Positions 52,233 through 61,796 of a stretch of DNA of 64,000 nucleotides are shown here, in pieces. Source of the stretch: Planctomycetota bacterium (GTDB taxonomy: Bacteria; Planctomycetota; UBA1135; GCA-002686595); assembly GCA_016795205.1 (NCBI GenBank), contig JAEUHZ010000008.1:28370-92369 (forward strand), written 5' to 3'. Made by a program: the position numbers and the translations under genes. The notes beneath the pieces were generated by a model that did not search any database, was not told the origin of the DNA, and saw only the letters and a list, made by a program, of their open reading frames with translations. How positions within the stretch are numbered: position 1 is the first letter of the stretch; every line of letters begins with the position of its first letter.

Positions 52233-54484
52233 CGCGCCGCGCCTCCGAGCTTCTTGAGCTTGGCGTACTGCAAGAGCAGGGTCTTCGTGCCGTGCGCCGG
52301 AAAGCGCACGGTGGCGCGCGCGTTCGCGCCGCGCCCCTGGAGCGTCTCGATCACGCCGCGGCCGAAGTGATCGTGCTCGACCCGGTCGCCCGGGGCGAGC
52401 TCGGGGACCTCGGGCGGCGCCTGGAAGGCGCCCAGCACGACCGCTTCGTCGTCCTCGGCCGGCGCGCTGCGCACGTGCTCGTCGGGGATCTCCGCCAGGA
52501 AGCGCGAAGGCGCGCGGAAGGACCAGGCACCGAACGTGCGGCGTGTCCGCGCGTGCGTCAGGAACAGCCGGTCGGCGGCGCGCGTGAGCCCGACGTAGAA
52601 CAGGCGCCGCTCCTCCTCGATGCCGGCCTCGGGATCGTCGCTGTCCCCGCCGGCGATCGCGCGCGCGTGGGGCAGGAGTTCCTCCTCGCAGCCGGCCACG
52701 AAGACGACGGGGAACTCCAGCCCCTTCGCGGCGTGCAGCGTCATGAGCGTGACGCGGTCGGCGTCCTCCCCGAGCGCATCGGCATCGGACACCAGCGCGA
52801 TCTCCTCCAGGAATCCGGGCAGTCCGGCCCGCAGGTCCTCGCCGGCGGCGCGGCGCTCCTGGACCTCCTCCTCCCAGGCCTCGGCGTGCGCGACGAGTTC
52901 CTCGACGTTGGCCTCGCGATCGACCTCCTGCTCCGTCGCCAGCTCCGCGTACCAGGCGTGCACGTCGATCGTGTCGAGGATCCCGCGCAACGCCAGCCCG
53001 GCCGGCATCCGCGCCAGCTCCTCGAGCTTGAGCGCCAAGCCCGCGAAGGCCTCCAGGCCGGCCTTGGCGCGACCGCGGAGGCGCCCGCGCAGCTCGCTGG
53101 AGCGCGCCGCCTCGAGCAGCGTGAGACGACGGTCGGCCGCGAAACGCTCCAGCTCCTCGAGCGACTTGTCGCCGATGCCGCGCGCCGGCACGTTCACGAT
53201 GCGGCGGAAGGCCACGTCGTCGCGCGGGTTCACGGCGAGCTTGGCGTAGGCCACCAGGTCCTTGATCTCGCGCCGCTCGTAGAACTCCGTGCCGGCCACG
53301 ATCTGGTAGGGAATCCGCGCCCAGCGCAGCGCGGCCTCCAAGGCGCGCTGCAGGAAGTTCACGCGGTAGAAGATCGCGATGTCGCGGCCCCGCAGGCCCT
53401 CGCGCCGCAGTGCGGCGATGCGCTCGGCGATGGCCGCGGCCTCGTCGTCCTCGTTCTCGCACTCCAGGACCACCAGCGGCTCGCCCGGCCCGCGCTCGCT
53501 CCACAGGTCCTTGCGCTTGCGCGCTGCGTTGCGCTCGATGACGGCCTGGGCGGCCTTGAGGACGCTGTTCACCGAGCGGTAGTTCTGCTCGAGCAGCACG
53601 ACCGCGCAGCCCGGGTAGTCGCGCTCGAAGTCGAGGATGTTGCGGATGTCCGCGCCGCGCCAGCCGTAGATCGACTGGTCCGGGTCGCCGCACACCGCCA
53701 CGTTCCCGTGCCGCGATGCGAGGTGGCGCACGATGCGGTACTGGACGCGGTTCGTGTCCTGGTACTCGTCGACGAGCAGGTGCTCGAAGCGCTCGGCATA
53801 GGCGTCGCGCACGCCCGGGTGACGCTCGAAGAGCTCCAGGACCTTGACCAGGAGGTCGTCGAAGTCGAGCGCATTCGAGGCGCGCAGGGTGGCCTCGTAG
53901 CGCTGGCGCACGGCCTCGAACACCTCGGTCTGGAGCGCGCCGTCGTCCGGGTCCGCGTCCAGCCCCGTGAGCGCCTCGGGGCCTTGGTTCTTCCAGGCGC
54001 TGATCCAGCCGCCCACGACCGCCGGCCGGAACTGCACGGCGTCGAACCCGGCGTCCGCGATCGCGCGCTTGAGCACGCCGGCGCGGTCGGCCGTGTCGTA
54101 GATCGTGAAGTCGCGCGTCCAGCCACCGAGCGCCTCGATCTCGCGGCGCAGGATGCGCGCGCCCAGCGCGTGGAACGTGCTGATCCAGGCCCGCCCCGCC
54201 TCGGGCAGGATGCGCTCGACCCGCTCGCGCATCTCGCGCGCGGCCTTGTTCGTGAACGTGATCGCCAGGATGCGGCGCGGGTCGACGTGGCGCTCGCGCA
54301 CCAGCCAGGCGATGCGCCGGGTGATGACGCGCGTCTTGCCCGAGCCCGGTCCGGCCACGATGAGCAGGGGTCCGGCGCCGTGGACGACCGCCGCGCGCTG
54401 CGCGGGATTGAGTCCCACGAGCAGGTCCTCGCGCGGCTCCGCGGCCGCCGGGGCGCTCGGGAACAGGTCGCCGGTCGCGTTCAT
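52229..54484 (-). CDS. UvrD/PcrA-type ATP-dependent DNA helicase
   Basis: 751 residues. SF1A motifs in order: LNPAQRAAV (Q), VAGPGSGKTRVITRRIAWL (I), ITFTNKAAREM (Ia), VDEYQDTNRVQY (II), GDPDQSIYGWRGADI (III), LEQNYRS (IV), VTLMTLHAAKGLEFPVVFVAG (V), RRLFYVGLTRAADRLFL (VI). The C-terminal Tudor-like end (PGDRVEHDHFGRGVIETLQG) is typical of PcrA. It unwinds DNA in repair and displaces RecA or RNA polymerase. ATG 54484 is chosen. The next gene, a sigma-54 activator, overlaps its stop. It is divergent from the membrane protein gene at 54563. Confidence 0.93.
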
Positions 54485-54562
54485 CGGGGCGGAGATCCTA
54501 CTGGAAGCGCAGGCCTGCCGGAGTGTGGATCCGCGCGGCGCGAGACTCCAGCATGGCACGCC

Positions 54563-56263
54563 ATGCAGGCGAGTTCCCCGCACCCCGCACCTGGCGCGGC
54601 GCGCCGCGCGGCGCTCGGTCTCGCGCTGCTCGTGCTCCTCGCGCTCGTGCTGCGTTGGCCCGCGGTCTCGCGACTCCTGCCCCACGCGCCCGAGCCGGAC
54701 GCCTACTTCGTGCAGCTCGCGCAGGACTGGCGCGGCGACCCGGCCCGGATCCAGCACGTCGACTACGCCGAGCGCTATCCCGTACTGCTCGCGCGGCTCC
54801 TCTGCGTGCTGCCCTGGCCCTCCCCCACCGTGGATCCCGGTAGGCCGGGCGACGAAGCGCGCCTGCTCGAGGCCGGCTCGGGCGCGTACCTCGCGGCGCG
54901 CCGGCTGGTCCTGGCGCTCTCCCTGCTCATGATCCCCGGCACGTGGCTCGTGGCGCGCCGCTTGGCCGGCGAACGCGCGGCCTGGATCGCCGCGGCGCTC
55001 GTCGCGACGTCCATGCTGCAGGCCCTGTTCTCGACCCAGGCGCGGCCACACGCGGCGCAGGCAGCCCTGGCGGTGCTCGCCGTGTGGGCCGCGATGCGCC
55101 TGGCGGAACGCGCGGTCCCCGCGCGGGCGGTGGCGGCCGTCGCGCTGGCGTCGCTCGCGCTCGCGACGCTCCAGATCGGGGCGGCGACGCTGCCGCCGCT
55201 CGCGCTCGCGAGCTGGATCGCGGGCGGGCCGCTGTGGCGACGCGCGGCCCGCGCGGCACTGTTGCCGCTCGCCGCCGTCGCGGGCGCGGCCTGGGCCTAC
55301 CCCTTCGCGCTCGACCTCCGCGAGCGCGGGCTGCGGCTGGGCGGCAGCGGCGCGCACGAGGTCGACTTCGCGGCAGCCGACGGCAGCGGCTTCCAGGAGC
55401 TCGTGCGGCGGCTCGCCGACCACGACCCGGCCCTGCTCGCGCTGCTGGCCGCGGCGCTGGCCGGTGCGCTCGTGCGCTGGCGCGCCAGCGCGCGGGCGCT
55501 CACGGGGAACAAGGACGTGGCGGTCGCCTGCGCCTATGCCCTGCCCTACCTCGCGGTCGTCGGTCCGCTCAACGAGGTCTTCGAGCGTTTCCTGCTGCCG
55601 CTCTTGCCGTGGATCGCGACGTTCGGTGCAGCGCTCGTCGTGCGACTCGCCGGGCACAGCGCGCGCCGCGCGGTCGCGTTCGGCGCCGCGGCGGCCGTCG
55701 CGCCGCTCCTCGTGCTGGTCCACTTCGCGCGCGTCTGCGCACGGCCCGACACGGCCGAGGTCGCGCGCGCCTGGATCGAGTCCGATCCCGAGCGGCGCGC
55801 GGCGCGCTTCGTCCTGAGCCCCGGCCTCGTGCTGCCCGCGCCCTTCGATGCGGCCTCGCTCGAGGCCGCGCTCCAGGACCGCGCCGGGCGCTCCTCGGTG
55901 TGGCCGGCCTACCAGGGCACGCGGCCCGCCACCGAGTTCCCCGCGACGCGCGTGGCGCAGTACATGACGCCCGCGGTGCTGTCGCAGCGGCCCGCGGAGG
56001 GCCTCGCGGAGTGGGTCGACGCGACCGCGCCGGACTACATCGTGCTGGAGCGGACGCGCCGCAACCGCTTCCTGGCCGGCGGCCGGGAGTTGGCGTCGCT
56101 GGCGAGCGAGCGGGGCACGCTGGCGTTCGCGACGGACGGCTCGGCACCCGGCATCGAGGAGCAGGGACTGCTCCACTACCAGTCCATGGACGGGTACGTG
56201 CGCCGGCTCCTGCGCGCCGAGCGCTTCGGCGCGCCGCTCCAGGTCTGGCGCCTGGGGCCTTGA
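54563..56263 (+). CDS. Multi-spanning membrane protein, probable glycosyltransferase-type
   Basis: 566 residues with about ten membrane helices: ALGLALLVLLALVLRWPAVS, then DAYFVQLAQDWRGDP and many Ala/Leu helices up to ~400, followed by a soluble C-terminal domain (FVLSPGLVLPAPFDAASLEAAL; APDYIVLERTRRNRF; QVWRLGP). The first lumenal loop with an acidic residue after the first helix (PEPDAYFV) and this overall layout resemble GT39/GT83-type polyprenyl-phosphate sugar transferases, but the fit is loose. It may add a sugar or lipid outside the membrane. It is divergent from uvrD and stands 52 bases before the molybdenum hydroxylase operon. Confidence 0.6.
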   Translation: MQASSPHPAPGAARRAALGLALLVLLALVLRWPAVSRLLPHAPEPDAYFVQLAQDWRGDPARIQHVDYAERYPVLLARLLCVLPWPSPTVDPGRPGDEARLLEAGSGAYLAARRLVLALSLLMIPGTWLVARRLAGERAAWIAAALVATSMLQALFSTQARPHAAQAALAVLAVWAAMRLAERAVPARAVAAVALASLALATLQIGAATLPPLALASWIAGGPLWRRAARAALLPLAAVAGAAWAYPFALDLRERGLRLGGSGAHEVDFAAADGSGFQELVRRLADHDPALLALLAAALAGALVRWRASARALTGNKDVAVACAYALPYLAVVGPLNEVFERFLLPLLPWIATFGAALVVRLAGHSARRAVAFGAAAAVAPLLVLVHFARVCARPDTAEVARAWIESDPERRAARFVLSPGLVLPAPFDAASLEAALQDRAGRSSVWPAYQGTRPATEFPATRVAQYMTPAVLSQRPAEGLAEWVDATAPDYIVLERTRRNRFLAGGRELASLASERGTLAFATDGSAPGIEEQGLLHYQSMDGYVRRLLRAERFGAPLQVWRLGP

Positions 56264-56315
56264 GCGGCGCGCGGCGCCCTTGCGGTCGACCCGCGCGCGA
56301 GCGATCGTCGCGGCG

Positions 56316-58508
56316 ATGGAGCGCTACATCGGCCGCGATCTGGCCCGCCCCGACGGACCGGCCAAGGTCGAGGGCCGCGCGGTCTACGTCGCGGACCTCG
56401 ACGTGCCGGGCGCGTGGGTCGGTGGCGTCGTGCGCTCGACCGTCGCGCGCGGGTTGCTCCTGGGGCTGGACTTCGACCCCGGGTTCGACTGGCGCACGGT
56501 GGCCGTGGCCACGGCCGCGGACGTGCCGGGCGAGAACGTCGTGGCCCTGATCGCCGACGACCAACCGCTGCTCGTGGCGCGCGAGATCGAGCACTGGGGC
56601 GAGCCGCTGGCGCTGGTGGCGGCGCCGGACGAGCTGCAGCTCGCGCGCGCGCTGGCCGCCGTGCGGCCGCGGATCGAGGCGCGCGCGGCCTGCTTCGACC
56701 TGGAGCGCTCGCCGCGCGTGTTCAAGTCGATCCGCGTGGCGCAGGGCGACGCCGGCGCCGTCTTCCGCGACGTGCCGCCCGGCGCGCGCGTCGTCGAGGG
56801 CACCTACCGCACGGACAGCCAGGAGCAGCTCTACGTCGAGACGCAGGGTTTCGTGGCCTTCCCGCCCGCGAGCGACGGTTCGGTCACGGTACGGGGCTCG
56901 CTGCAGTGCCCGCACTACGTGCAGAAGGCCCTGGCGCGCGCGCTGGGCATCGCGCCCGAAGAGGCGCGCGTCGTGCAGTTGGCGACGGGCGGCGGGTTCG
57001 GGGGCAAGGAGGACTACCCCTCGGTGCTGGCCTGCCACGCGGCGCTCCTGGCGCGCGTCGCGCGTCGCCCCGTGCGCCTGATCCTGGGCCGGCACGAGGA
57101 CCTGGCCGTCACGCCCAAGCGCCACCCGGCGCGCGTGCGGGTGCGCGCGGCCTTCGCGGCGGATGGCACGGGCTTGGCGCTGGAGGCCGACGTGCTCTTC
57201 GATGGCGGCGCGTACACCACGCTCTCGCCGGTCGTGCTGTCGCGGGGCGTGCTGCACGCTTCGGGGCCCTACCGCTGGCCGGCGGCCGAGATCCGCGGCA
57301 GCGTCGTCGCGACGAACCACGTCCCCTACGGAGCTTTCCGCGGCTTCGGCGCGCCGCAAACCTGCTTGGCGATCGAGCGCCTCATGGACCGCGCCGCGCG
57401 TGAGCTCGGGATCCACCCCTTCGAGCTGCGCCTGCGGAACGCGCTGCGGCCGGGCGACACGACGGTCACCGGCCAGCGGCTCGAGCACAGCGTGGGCTCG
57501 CTGGAGGTCCTGGAGGCGATCGCGCGCCGCACGGGCTTCGACCGCCACGCTTGGGGCGCGCCACACGCGGAATCCGGACCGCGCCGCCGCGGGCTGGGGT
57601 TCAGCTTCTTCTTCCACGGCGCGGGCTTCACCGGGTCGGGTGAGGAGCTGCTGCGCGGCCGCGTGAGCCTCGCGCTGCTTCCCGACGGGCGCGTCGAGGT
57701 GCTGGCGGGCTCGACGGAGATCGGCCAGGGCACGCAGGCGCTGTTCACCGCGATCGCGGCCGAGGCGCTGGGCGCCGACGCCGCGGACGTCGTGCTCGCC
57801 ACGCCGGACACGGCGCGGGTGCCGGACTCGGGGCCCACGGTCGCGTCGCGCACCTGCATGGTCGTGGGCGGCGTGCTGGCCGCCGCGGCGGCCGAGCTGC
57901 GCCAACGCGTCGGCGACGGCGCGGCGAGCTGGCGCGAGCGCGCGCGGGCCTTCCTGGCCGGCGGCGGAGACGGTGCGGTGACGCGCGCCTACGCCCCGCC
58001 GCCGGGCGCGCGTTGGGACGAGCACAGCTACCGGGGCGATGCCTATCCCGTGTACGGCTGGGCCGCGGACGTGGCCGAGGTCTTCGTCGACGAGGACACC
58101 GGCGAGGTCGACGTGGCGCGCCTGTGGACCGCGGTCGACGTCGGGCGCGCGCTGCAGCCGCGCCTCGTCACGGGCCAGATCGAGGGCGGCGCGCTGCAGG
58201 CCGTGGGCTGGGCACACCGCGAGGTCGTCAGCGCGCGCGACGGCCGCTGCGAGCAGGACCGGCTCGCGACCTGCATCGTGCCGACGACGCTCGACGCGCC
58301 GCGCTTCGACGTGACGCTCGTCGAGGTGCCCTACCCCGGCGGTCCGTTCGGCGCCAAGGGCGTCGGCGAGCTGCCGATGGACGGCGGTGCGCCCGCGGTG
58401 CTGTCGGCGATCGAGGACGCCACGGGGATCCACCCGGCGCAGGTTCCGGCGACGCCCGAGCGCATCCTGGACCTGCTCGTGGCGCGCGCGGAGGAGGCTC
58501 ACGCGTGA
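56316..58508 (+). CDS. Molybdenum hydroxylase (xanthine-dehydrogenase type), Mo-binding subunit
   Basis: 730 residues. An N-terminal Ald_Xan_dh domain (IGRDLARPDGPAKVEGRAVYVADLDVPG), then the Moco domains: GGGFGGKEDYPSVLACHAALLA, VAFDGGAY-like LFDGGAYTTLSP, AFRGFGAPQTCLAIERLMDRAA, and PFGAKGVGELPMDG with the catalytic E685. It hydroxylates a heterocycle, probably hypoxanthine or xanthine, at the molybdenum centre. ATG 56316 begins the domain; a TTG 36 bases earlier is possible. The stop overlaps the next start as GTGA. The order Mo subunit, [2Fe-2S] subunit, FAD subunit is a coupled operon. Guanine deaminase at 44978 supports a purine role, but the substrate is inferred. Confidence 0.88.
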   Translation: MERYIGRDLARPDGPAKVEGRAVYVADLDVPGAWVGGVVRSTVARGLLLGLDFDPGFDWRTVAVATAADVPGENVVALIADDQPLLVAREIEHWGEPLALVAAPDELQLARALAAVRPRIEARAACFDLERSPRVFKSIRVAQGDAGAVFRDVPPGARVVEGTYRTDSQEQLYVETQGFVAFPPASDGSVTVRGSLQCPHYVQKALARALGIAPEEARVVQLATGGGFGGKEDYPSVLACHAALLARVARRPVRLILGRHEDLAVTPKRHPARVRVRAAFAADGTGLALEADVLFDGGAYTTLSPVVLSRGVLHASGPYRWPAAEIRGSVVATNHVPYGAFRGFGAPQTCLAIERLMDRAARELGIHPFELRLRNALRPGDTTVTGQRLEHSVGSLEVLEAIARRTGFDRHAWGAPHAESGPRRRGLGFSFFFHGAGFTGSGEELLRGRVSLALLPDGRVEVLAGSTEIGQGTQALFTAIAAEALGADAADVVLATPDTARVPDSGPTVASRTCMVVGGVLAAAAAELRQRVGDGAASWRERARAFLAGGGDGAVTRAYAPPPGARWDEHSYRGDAYPVYGWAADVAEVFVDEDTGEVDVARLWTAVDVGRALQPRLVTGQIEGGALQAVGWAHREVVSARDGRCEQDRLATCIVPTTLDAPRFDVTLVEVPYPGGPFGAKGVGELPMDGGAPAVLSAIEDATGIHPAQVPATPERILDLLVARAEEAHA

Positions 58509-58999
58509 AGCCCATCTTCGACGAATCCGATCCGGTCGAGCTGCGGCTGTGCGTGAACGGCGCCGTGCGGACGCTCTGCGTGCCGCCCTTGCGGCGCCTG
58601 CTCGACGTGCTGCGCGAGGACCTGCGCCTCACGGGCACGAAGGAAGGCTGCGGCGAGGGTGAGTGTGGCGCCTGCACGGTCCTGATCGACGGGCAGGCCG
58701 TGCTCGCCTGCCTCACGGCGGCCTGCAGCGCGGAAGGCTCCGAGGTCGTCACGATCGAGGGCCCGGGCTTCGAGCGCGCGCGGCGCGAGTTCCTGGAGCA
58801 CGGCGCGGCCCAGTGCGGCATCTGCACGCCCGGCATGATCGTCATGACGCGCGCCTGGGCCGAGGCCTGCCGCCGCGATGGCATCGAGCCCACCGAGGAC
58901 GGCGCGCGCGCGGCGCTGGCCGGCAACCTGTGCCGCTGCACGGGCTACGGCGCGATCGTGGCCGCGGCCGTGTCCACGGCGCGCGAGGGATTCCCGTGA
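58505..58999 (+). CDS. Molybdenum hydroxylase, [2Fe-2S] subunit
   Basis: 164 residues from GTG 58505. Plant-type ferredoxin cluster cysteines C49, C54, C57, C69 (GCGEGECGACTVLIDGQAVLAC) and the second helical-domain cluster C104, C107, C143, C145 (CGICTPGM; NLCRCTGY). Both [2Fe-2S] sites are complete. It passes electrons from the Mo centre to FAD. It overlaps the upstream stop by four bases and its own stop overlaps the next GTG, so the subunits are made in fixed ratio. The extra N-terminal ~10 residues are not conserved in the family. Confidence 0.92.
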   Translation: MKPIFDESDPVELRLCVNGAVRTLCVPPLRRLLDVLREDLRLTGTKEGCGEGECGACTVLIDGQAVLACLTAACSAEGSEVVTIEGPGFERARREFLEHGAAQCGICTPGMIVMTRAWAEACRRDGIEPTEDGARAALAGNLCRCTGYGAIVAAAVSTAREGFP

Positions 59000-59847
59000 G
59001 GGTCGTCGTCGCGCGCTCGATCGACGCAGCGCTGGCGGCGCTGGCGAGCGCCACCGAGGCCTCGCGCATCCTGGCCGGTGGCACGGATCTGTGCGTCGAG
59101 TTCGAGAGCGGGCGCACGCGGCCGGATCTGGTGGTCGAGGTCGGCCGCGTCGCGGAGCTGCGCTTCGTGCGCGAGACGCAGGCGGGCCTCGAGATCGGCG
59201 CGGGCTCGACCTGCGCCGACCTGCTGCGCTCCGCGCCGGTCGCGCGCGGTGCCGACCTCCTGGCCCTGGCCGCGCGCGAGGTCGGCGCCGTGCAGATCCA
59301 AAACCGTGCCACGCTGGGCGGCAACCTGGTCACGGCCTCGCCGGCCGCGGACCTCGTGCCGGCGCTCTTCGCGCTGGGAGCGCGGGTGCGGCTGGCGTCG
59401 CTCGCGGGCCGCCGCGAGCTCCTCGTCGAGGAGTTCGTCACGGGCTACCGCGCCACGGCGCGGCGACCCGACGAGCTCGTCGAGAGCGTCGTGATCCCGC
59501 CGCGGCCCGCCGGAGAGCACCGCGCGTTCCACAAGGTCGGGACGCGCCGCGCGCAGTCGATCAGCAAGGTCGTCGTGGCCCTGGCCTTGGGGCCGCGCGG
59601 GGCTGGAGCGCGCATCGCCGCGGGGTCCGTGGCCGAGCGCACCTTGCGCCTCGCAACGCTGGAAGCTGCGCTCGCCCGCGGGCTCGCGCGCGAGCGCCTG
59701 GCGCAGGCCGTGGCGCACGCCGTCGCGCTCGACACGCGGCCGCGGGACGACGTGCGCTCGACGGCCCGCTACCGGCGCGCGGTGCTGGAGCGAGTCCTGG
59801 TGCGCGTGCTGGGACCGTGGCTCGAACCGGAAGGGAATGCCGCATGA
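58996..59847 (+). CDS. Molybdenum hydroxylase, FAD-binding subunit
   Basis: 283 residues from a GTG overlapping the previous stop. The PCMH-type FAD domain has ASRILAGGTDLCVEF (FAD pyrophosphate motif) and VGAVQIQNRATLGGNLVTASPAADLVPALFAL (NRGTLGGN-like, second FAD motif). The CO_deh_flav_C domain follows (RAFHKVGTRRAQSISKVVVALALG). It completes a three-subunit hydroxylase that hands electrons to NAD or another acceptor. The last bases overlap the start of the transporter gene (ATGA, 59844-59847). No maturation gene (XdhC-like) is present here. Confidence 0.9.
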   Translation: MRVVVARSIDAALAALASATEASRILAGGTDLCVEFESGRTRPDLVVEVGRVAELRFVRETQAGLEIGAGSTCADLLRSAPVARGADLLALAAREVGAVQIQNRATLGGNLVTASPAADLVPALFALGARVRLASLAGRRELLVEEFVTGYRATARRPDELVESVVIPPRPAGEHRAFHKVGTRRAQSISKVVVALALGPRGAGARIAAGSVAERTLRLATLEAALARGLARERLAQAVAHAVALDTRPRDDVRSTARYRRAVLERVLVRVLGPWLEPEGNAA

Positions 59848-60290
59848 TCTGGTTGCTCGTGCTCCTCTCACTCGCGATGGGCGCCGCGTCCGCCGTGCAG
59901 GGCGCCACGAACGGGACGCTCGCCGGGCGCATCGGTCTCTCCAGCGCGCTGCTCGTGAACGCCACGGTCGTGTTCGCCGGCGCCCTGGTGGCCTGGCTCG
60001 GCACGCGGCGTGGGCTGGCCAGCGAGCCGGCCTCGCCGTGGTTCCTGTACGCCGGCGGGCTCTACGGGCTGTTCATCATCGCCGGCGCCGCCTGGGCCTT
60101 CCCGCGCCTGGGGGCCGGCCCCACGACCGCGCTCATGGTCGCGGCCCAGCTCGTCGCGGCGCTCGTGCTCGACCACTTCGGCCTGCCGGCCGGCAAGCTG
60201 CCCGTGACGCCGGCGCGGCTCCTGGGCGCGGTCTTCCTGCTCGTCGGCGCGTTGCTCGTCCTGTGGCCGCGCCTGCGGGCGGAGGGGTAG
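59844..60290 (+). CDS. DUF606/YdcZ-family small transporter
   Basis: 148 residues, five predicted helices: WLLVLLSLAMGAASAVQGATNG, ALLVNATVVFAGALVAWL, WFLYAGGLYGLFIIAGAAWAF, TTALMVAAQLVAALVLDHFG, ARLLGAVFLLVGALLVLW. MGAASAVQGATNGTLAGRIG is the DUF606 opening. These half-size DMT proteins work as pairs or dimers. Translational coupling to the hydroxylase suggests transport of its substrate or product, such as a purine; that is inference. The methyltransferase gene starts 19 bases later. Confidence 0.88.
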   Translation: MIWLLVLLSLAMGAASAVQGATNGTLAGRIGLSSALLVNATVVFAGALVAWLGTRRGLASEPASPWFLYAGGLYGLFIIAGAAWAFPRLGAGPTTALMVAAQLVAALVLDHFGLPAGKLPVTPARLLGAVFLLVGALLVLWPRLRAEG

Positions 60291-60309
60291 AGTCCAGGGC
60301 GTCCGCGCC

Positions 60310-61071
60310 ATGGAACCCGTCCGCCCCGCCGCCGATCCGCGCGCCGACCTGCGCGCCCGCTGGCAAGCGCAGGATGCCGGCGCGCGCTACGCCGTGCGGC
60401 GCTTCCGCGATCCGCGCGCGGCGCTGCGCGATCCGATGCTCGTCGAGCGCATCCTCGACCGACATGCGCTGCGGCCGAGCCTGAAGCCGGTGCTCGACGT
60501 GCCGTGCGGCACGGGACGGCTGCGCGCCGTGCTGGAGCGGCGCGGGATGCGCTGGGTCGGCGCCGACGTGTCGCCCTCGATGCTGGCCGAGGCGGCGGCC
60601 TCCCCCGAGGCCGCGCTGGTGCTGGCCGATGCCGAGCGCTTGCCGTTCGCCGACGACTCGTTCGACGTGGTCGTGTGCTGCCGCCTGCTGCACCACCTCC
60701 AGGAGGAGGAGCTGCTCGAGGCCGTGGTCGCCGAGCTCGTGCGCGTCAGCGCGCGCCACGTGATCGCCTCGTTCTGGGACTCGGCTTCGTGGCACGCCTG
60801 GCGCCGGCGCGTGGGCCTGCGCCGGCCCGAGGGACCGCGCGGACGCCGCGCCGTGAGCAAGCGCGTCCTGAGCCGCGTGTTCGAGGAGTGCGGTGCGGAG
60901 GTCGTCGACTTCCACCACTCGTTCCGCTTCGTGTCCCAGCAGACCTTCGTCGTCGCGCGCAAGCGCGCGGCCGTGCCGGTGCGCGCCGTGGCCACGCGCC
61001 GCGCCCGCGCGCGCCTGTTCGACCTCGACCTGCCGCGCGCGCCGGAGAGCCTTGGCCCGGCTGGATCGTAG
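60310..61071 (+). CDS. Class I SAM-dependent methyltransferase
   Basis: 253 residues. Motif I VLDVPCGTGRLRAVLERRGMRWVGADVSPSMLAEA at ~60-95, acidic motif II (VLADAERLPFADDSFDVVVCCRLLHHL), and the post-motif helix LVRVSARHVIASFWDSASWHAW. The fold is of the ubiE/Methyltransf_11 type. The C-terminal ~40 residues are basic. Its last 20 bases overlap the next gene, so the kinase-like protein downstream is probably co-produced. The methyl acceptor is unknown; lipid or lipid A-type modification is possible given the partner (inference). Confidence 0.88.
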   Translation: MEPVRPAADPRADLRARWQAQDAGARYAVRRFRDPRAALRDPMLVERILDRHALRPSLKPVLDVPCGTGRLRAVLERRGMRWVGADVSPSMLAEAAASPEAALVLADAERLPFADDSFDVVVCCRLLHHLQEEELLEAVVAELVRVSARHVIASFWDSASWHAWRRRVGLRRPEGPRGRRAVSKRVLSRVFEECGAEVVDFHHSFRFVSQQTFVVARKRAAVPVRAVATRRARARLFDLDLPRAPESLGPAGS

Positions 61072-61777
61072 GACCCCGCTGGGCGCGCTGCACGTCGTCG
61101 GCCGACAGCGCGAGGTCCTGGAGGCGGCCGCCGAGCTGGCGCTGGAGCGCGCGCGCGAGCCCTTCCGCGGGATCGCGCGGGTCGACCTCGCCGGCGCGGA
61201 CGCCGTGCTCAAGGCCAGCCCGTTCCACGGCAAGTCGGCTCTGCGCTGGGGCCTCAAGCACGCGCTCGGCGCGCGCCTCCCGCGCGTCAACGAGCATCAC
61301 AACCTCTCTTGGCTCCACGAGCGGCTGTTCGCGACGCCCGAGCCGCTCGCCGCGGGCGCGCTCGTGCGCCGCGGCCTCCCGCGCTGGCAGTTCCTGCTGA
61401 CGCGCCACGTCGCGGACGCACGGCAGCTCGGCGCGTGGCTGGCGGGCGGCCCGCCGGCCGCCGAGCGCCGCGCGGTCCTCGACGAGCTCGCGCGCGAGGT
61501 CGGGCGCATGCACGCGCTGCGCTTCGTGCACCGCGACCTGTGGGTGCGCAACCTGCTCGTCGTGCCGCCGGGCGGGCTCGGGCGGCTCGTGTTCCTCGAT
61601 TGCTGGGCGGGCGGCCCGGGACCGGGCTGGCGCGGGCGCGGGCACGACCTGGCCTGCCTGGAGTCCGACCTGCGCGCGCTGTGGACATCCGAGGAGGCCC
61701 GGCGCTGGCGCGCGCTCTACGCCGCCGAGCGCGACCTCGGGCGTGGCACGGGCGCGCCGCCGCGGCCTCTGGGGTAG
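61052..61777 (+). CDS. InaA/KdkA-like lipopolysaccharide kinase-fold protein
   Basis: 241 residues from TTG 61052, which lies inside the methyltransferase gene; no later start gives the complete fold. Kinase features: ADAVLKASPFHGKSALRWGLKHAL (basic residues in the nucleotide lobe), REVGRMHALRFVHRDLWVRNLLV (HRDLxxxN catalytic loop), VFLDCWAGGPGPGW where DFG is normally expected (D-C-W), and HDLACLESDLRALW. This matches LPS core kinases (WaaP/InaA/KdkA). It may phosphorylate a sugar or lipid acceptor. The methyltransferase-kinase pair suggests envelope-glycolipid modification, though no lipid A genes are nearby. Confidence 0.75.
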   Translation: MARLDRRTPLGALHVVGRQREVLEAAAELALERAREPFRGIARVDLAGADAVLKASPFHGKSALRWGLKHALGARLPRVNEHHNLSWLHERLFATPEPLAAGALVRRGLPRWQFLLTRHVADARQLGAWLAGGPPAAERRAVLDELAREVGRMHALRFVHRDLWVRNLLVVPPGGLGRLVFLDCWAGGPGPGWRGRGHDLACLESDLRALWTSEEARRWRALYAAERDLGRGTGAPPRPLG

Positions 61778-61796
61778 CCGCGCGCCGCGACGCGCG

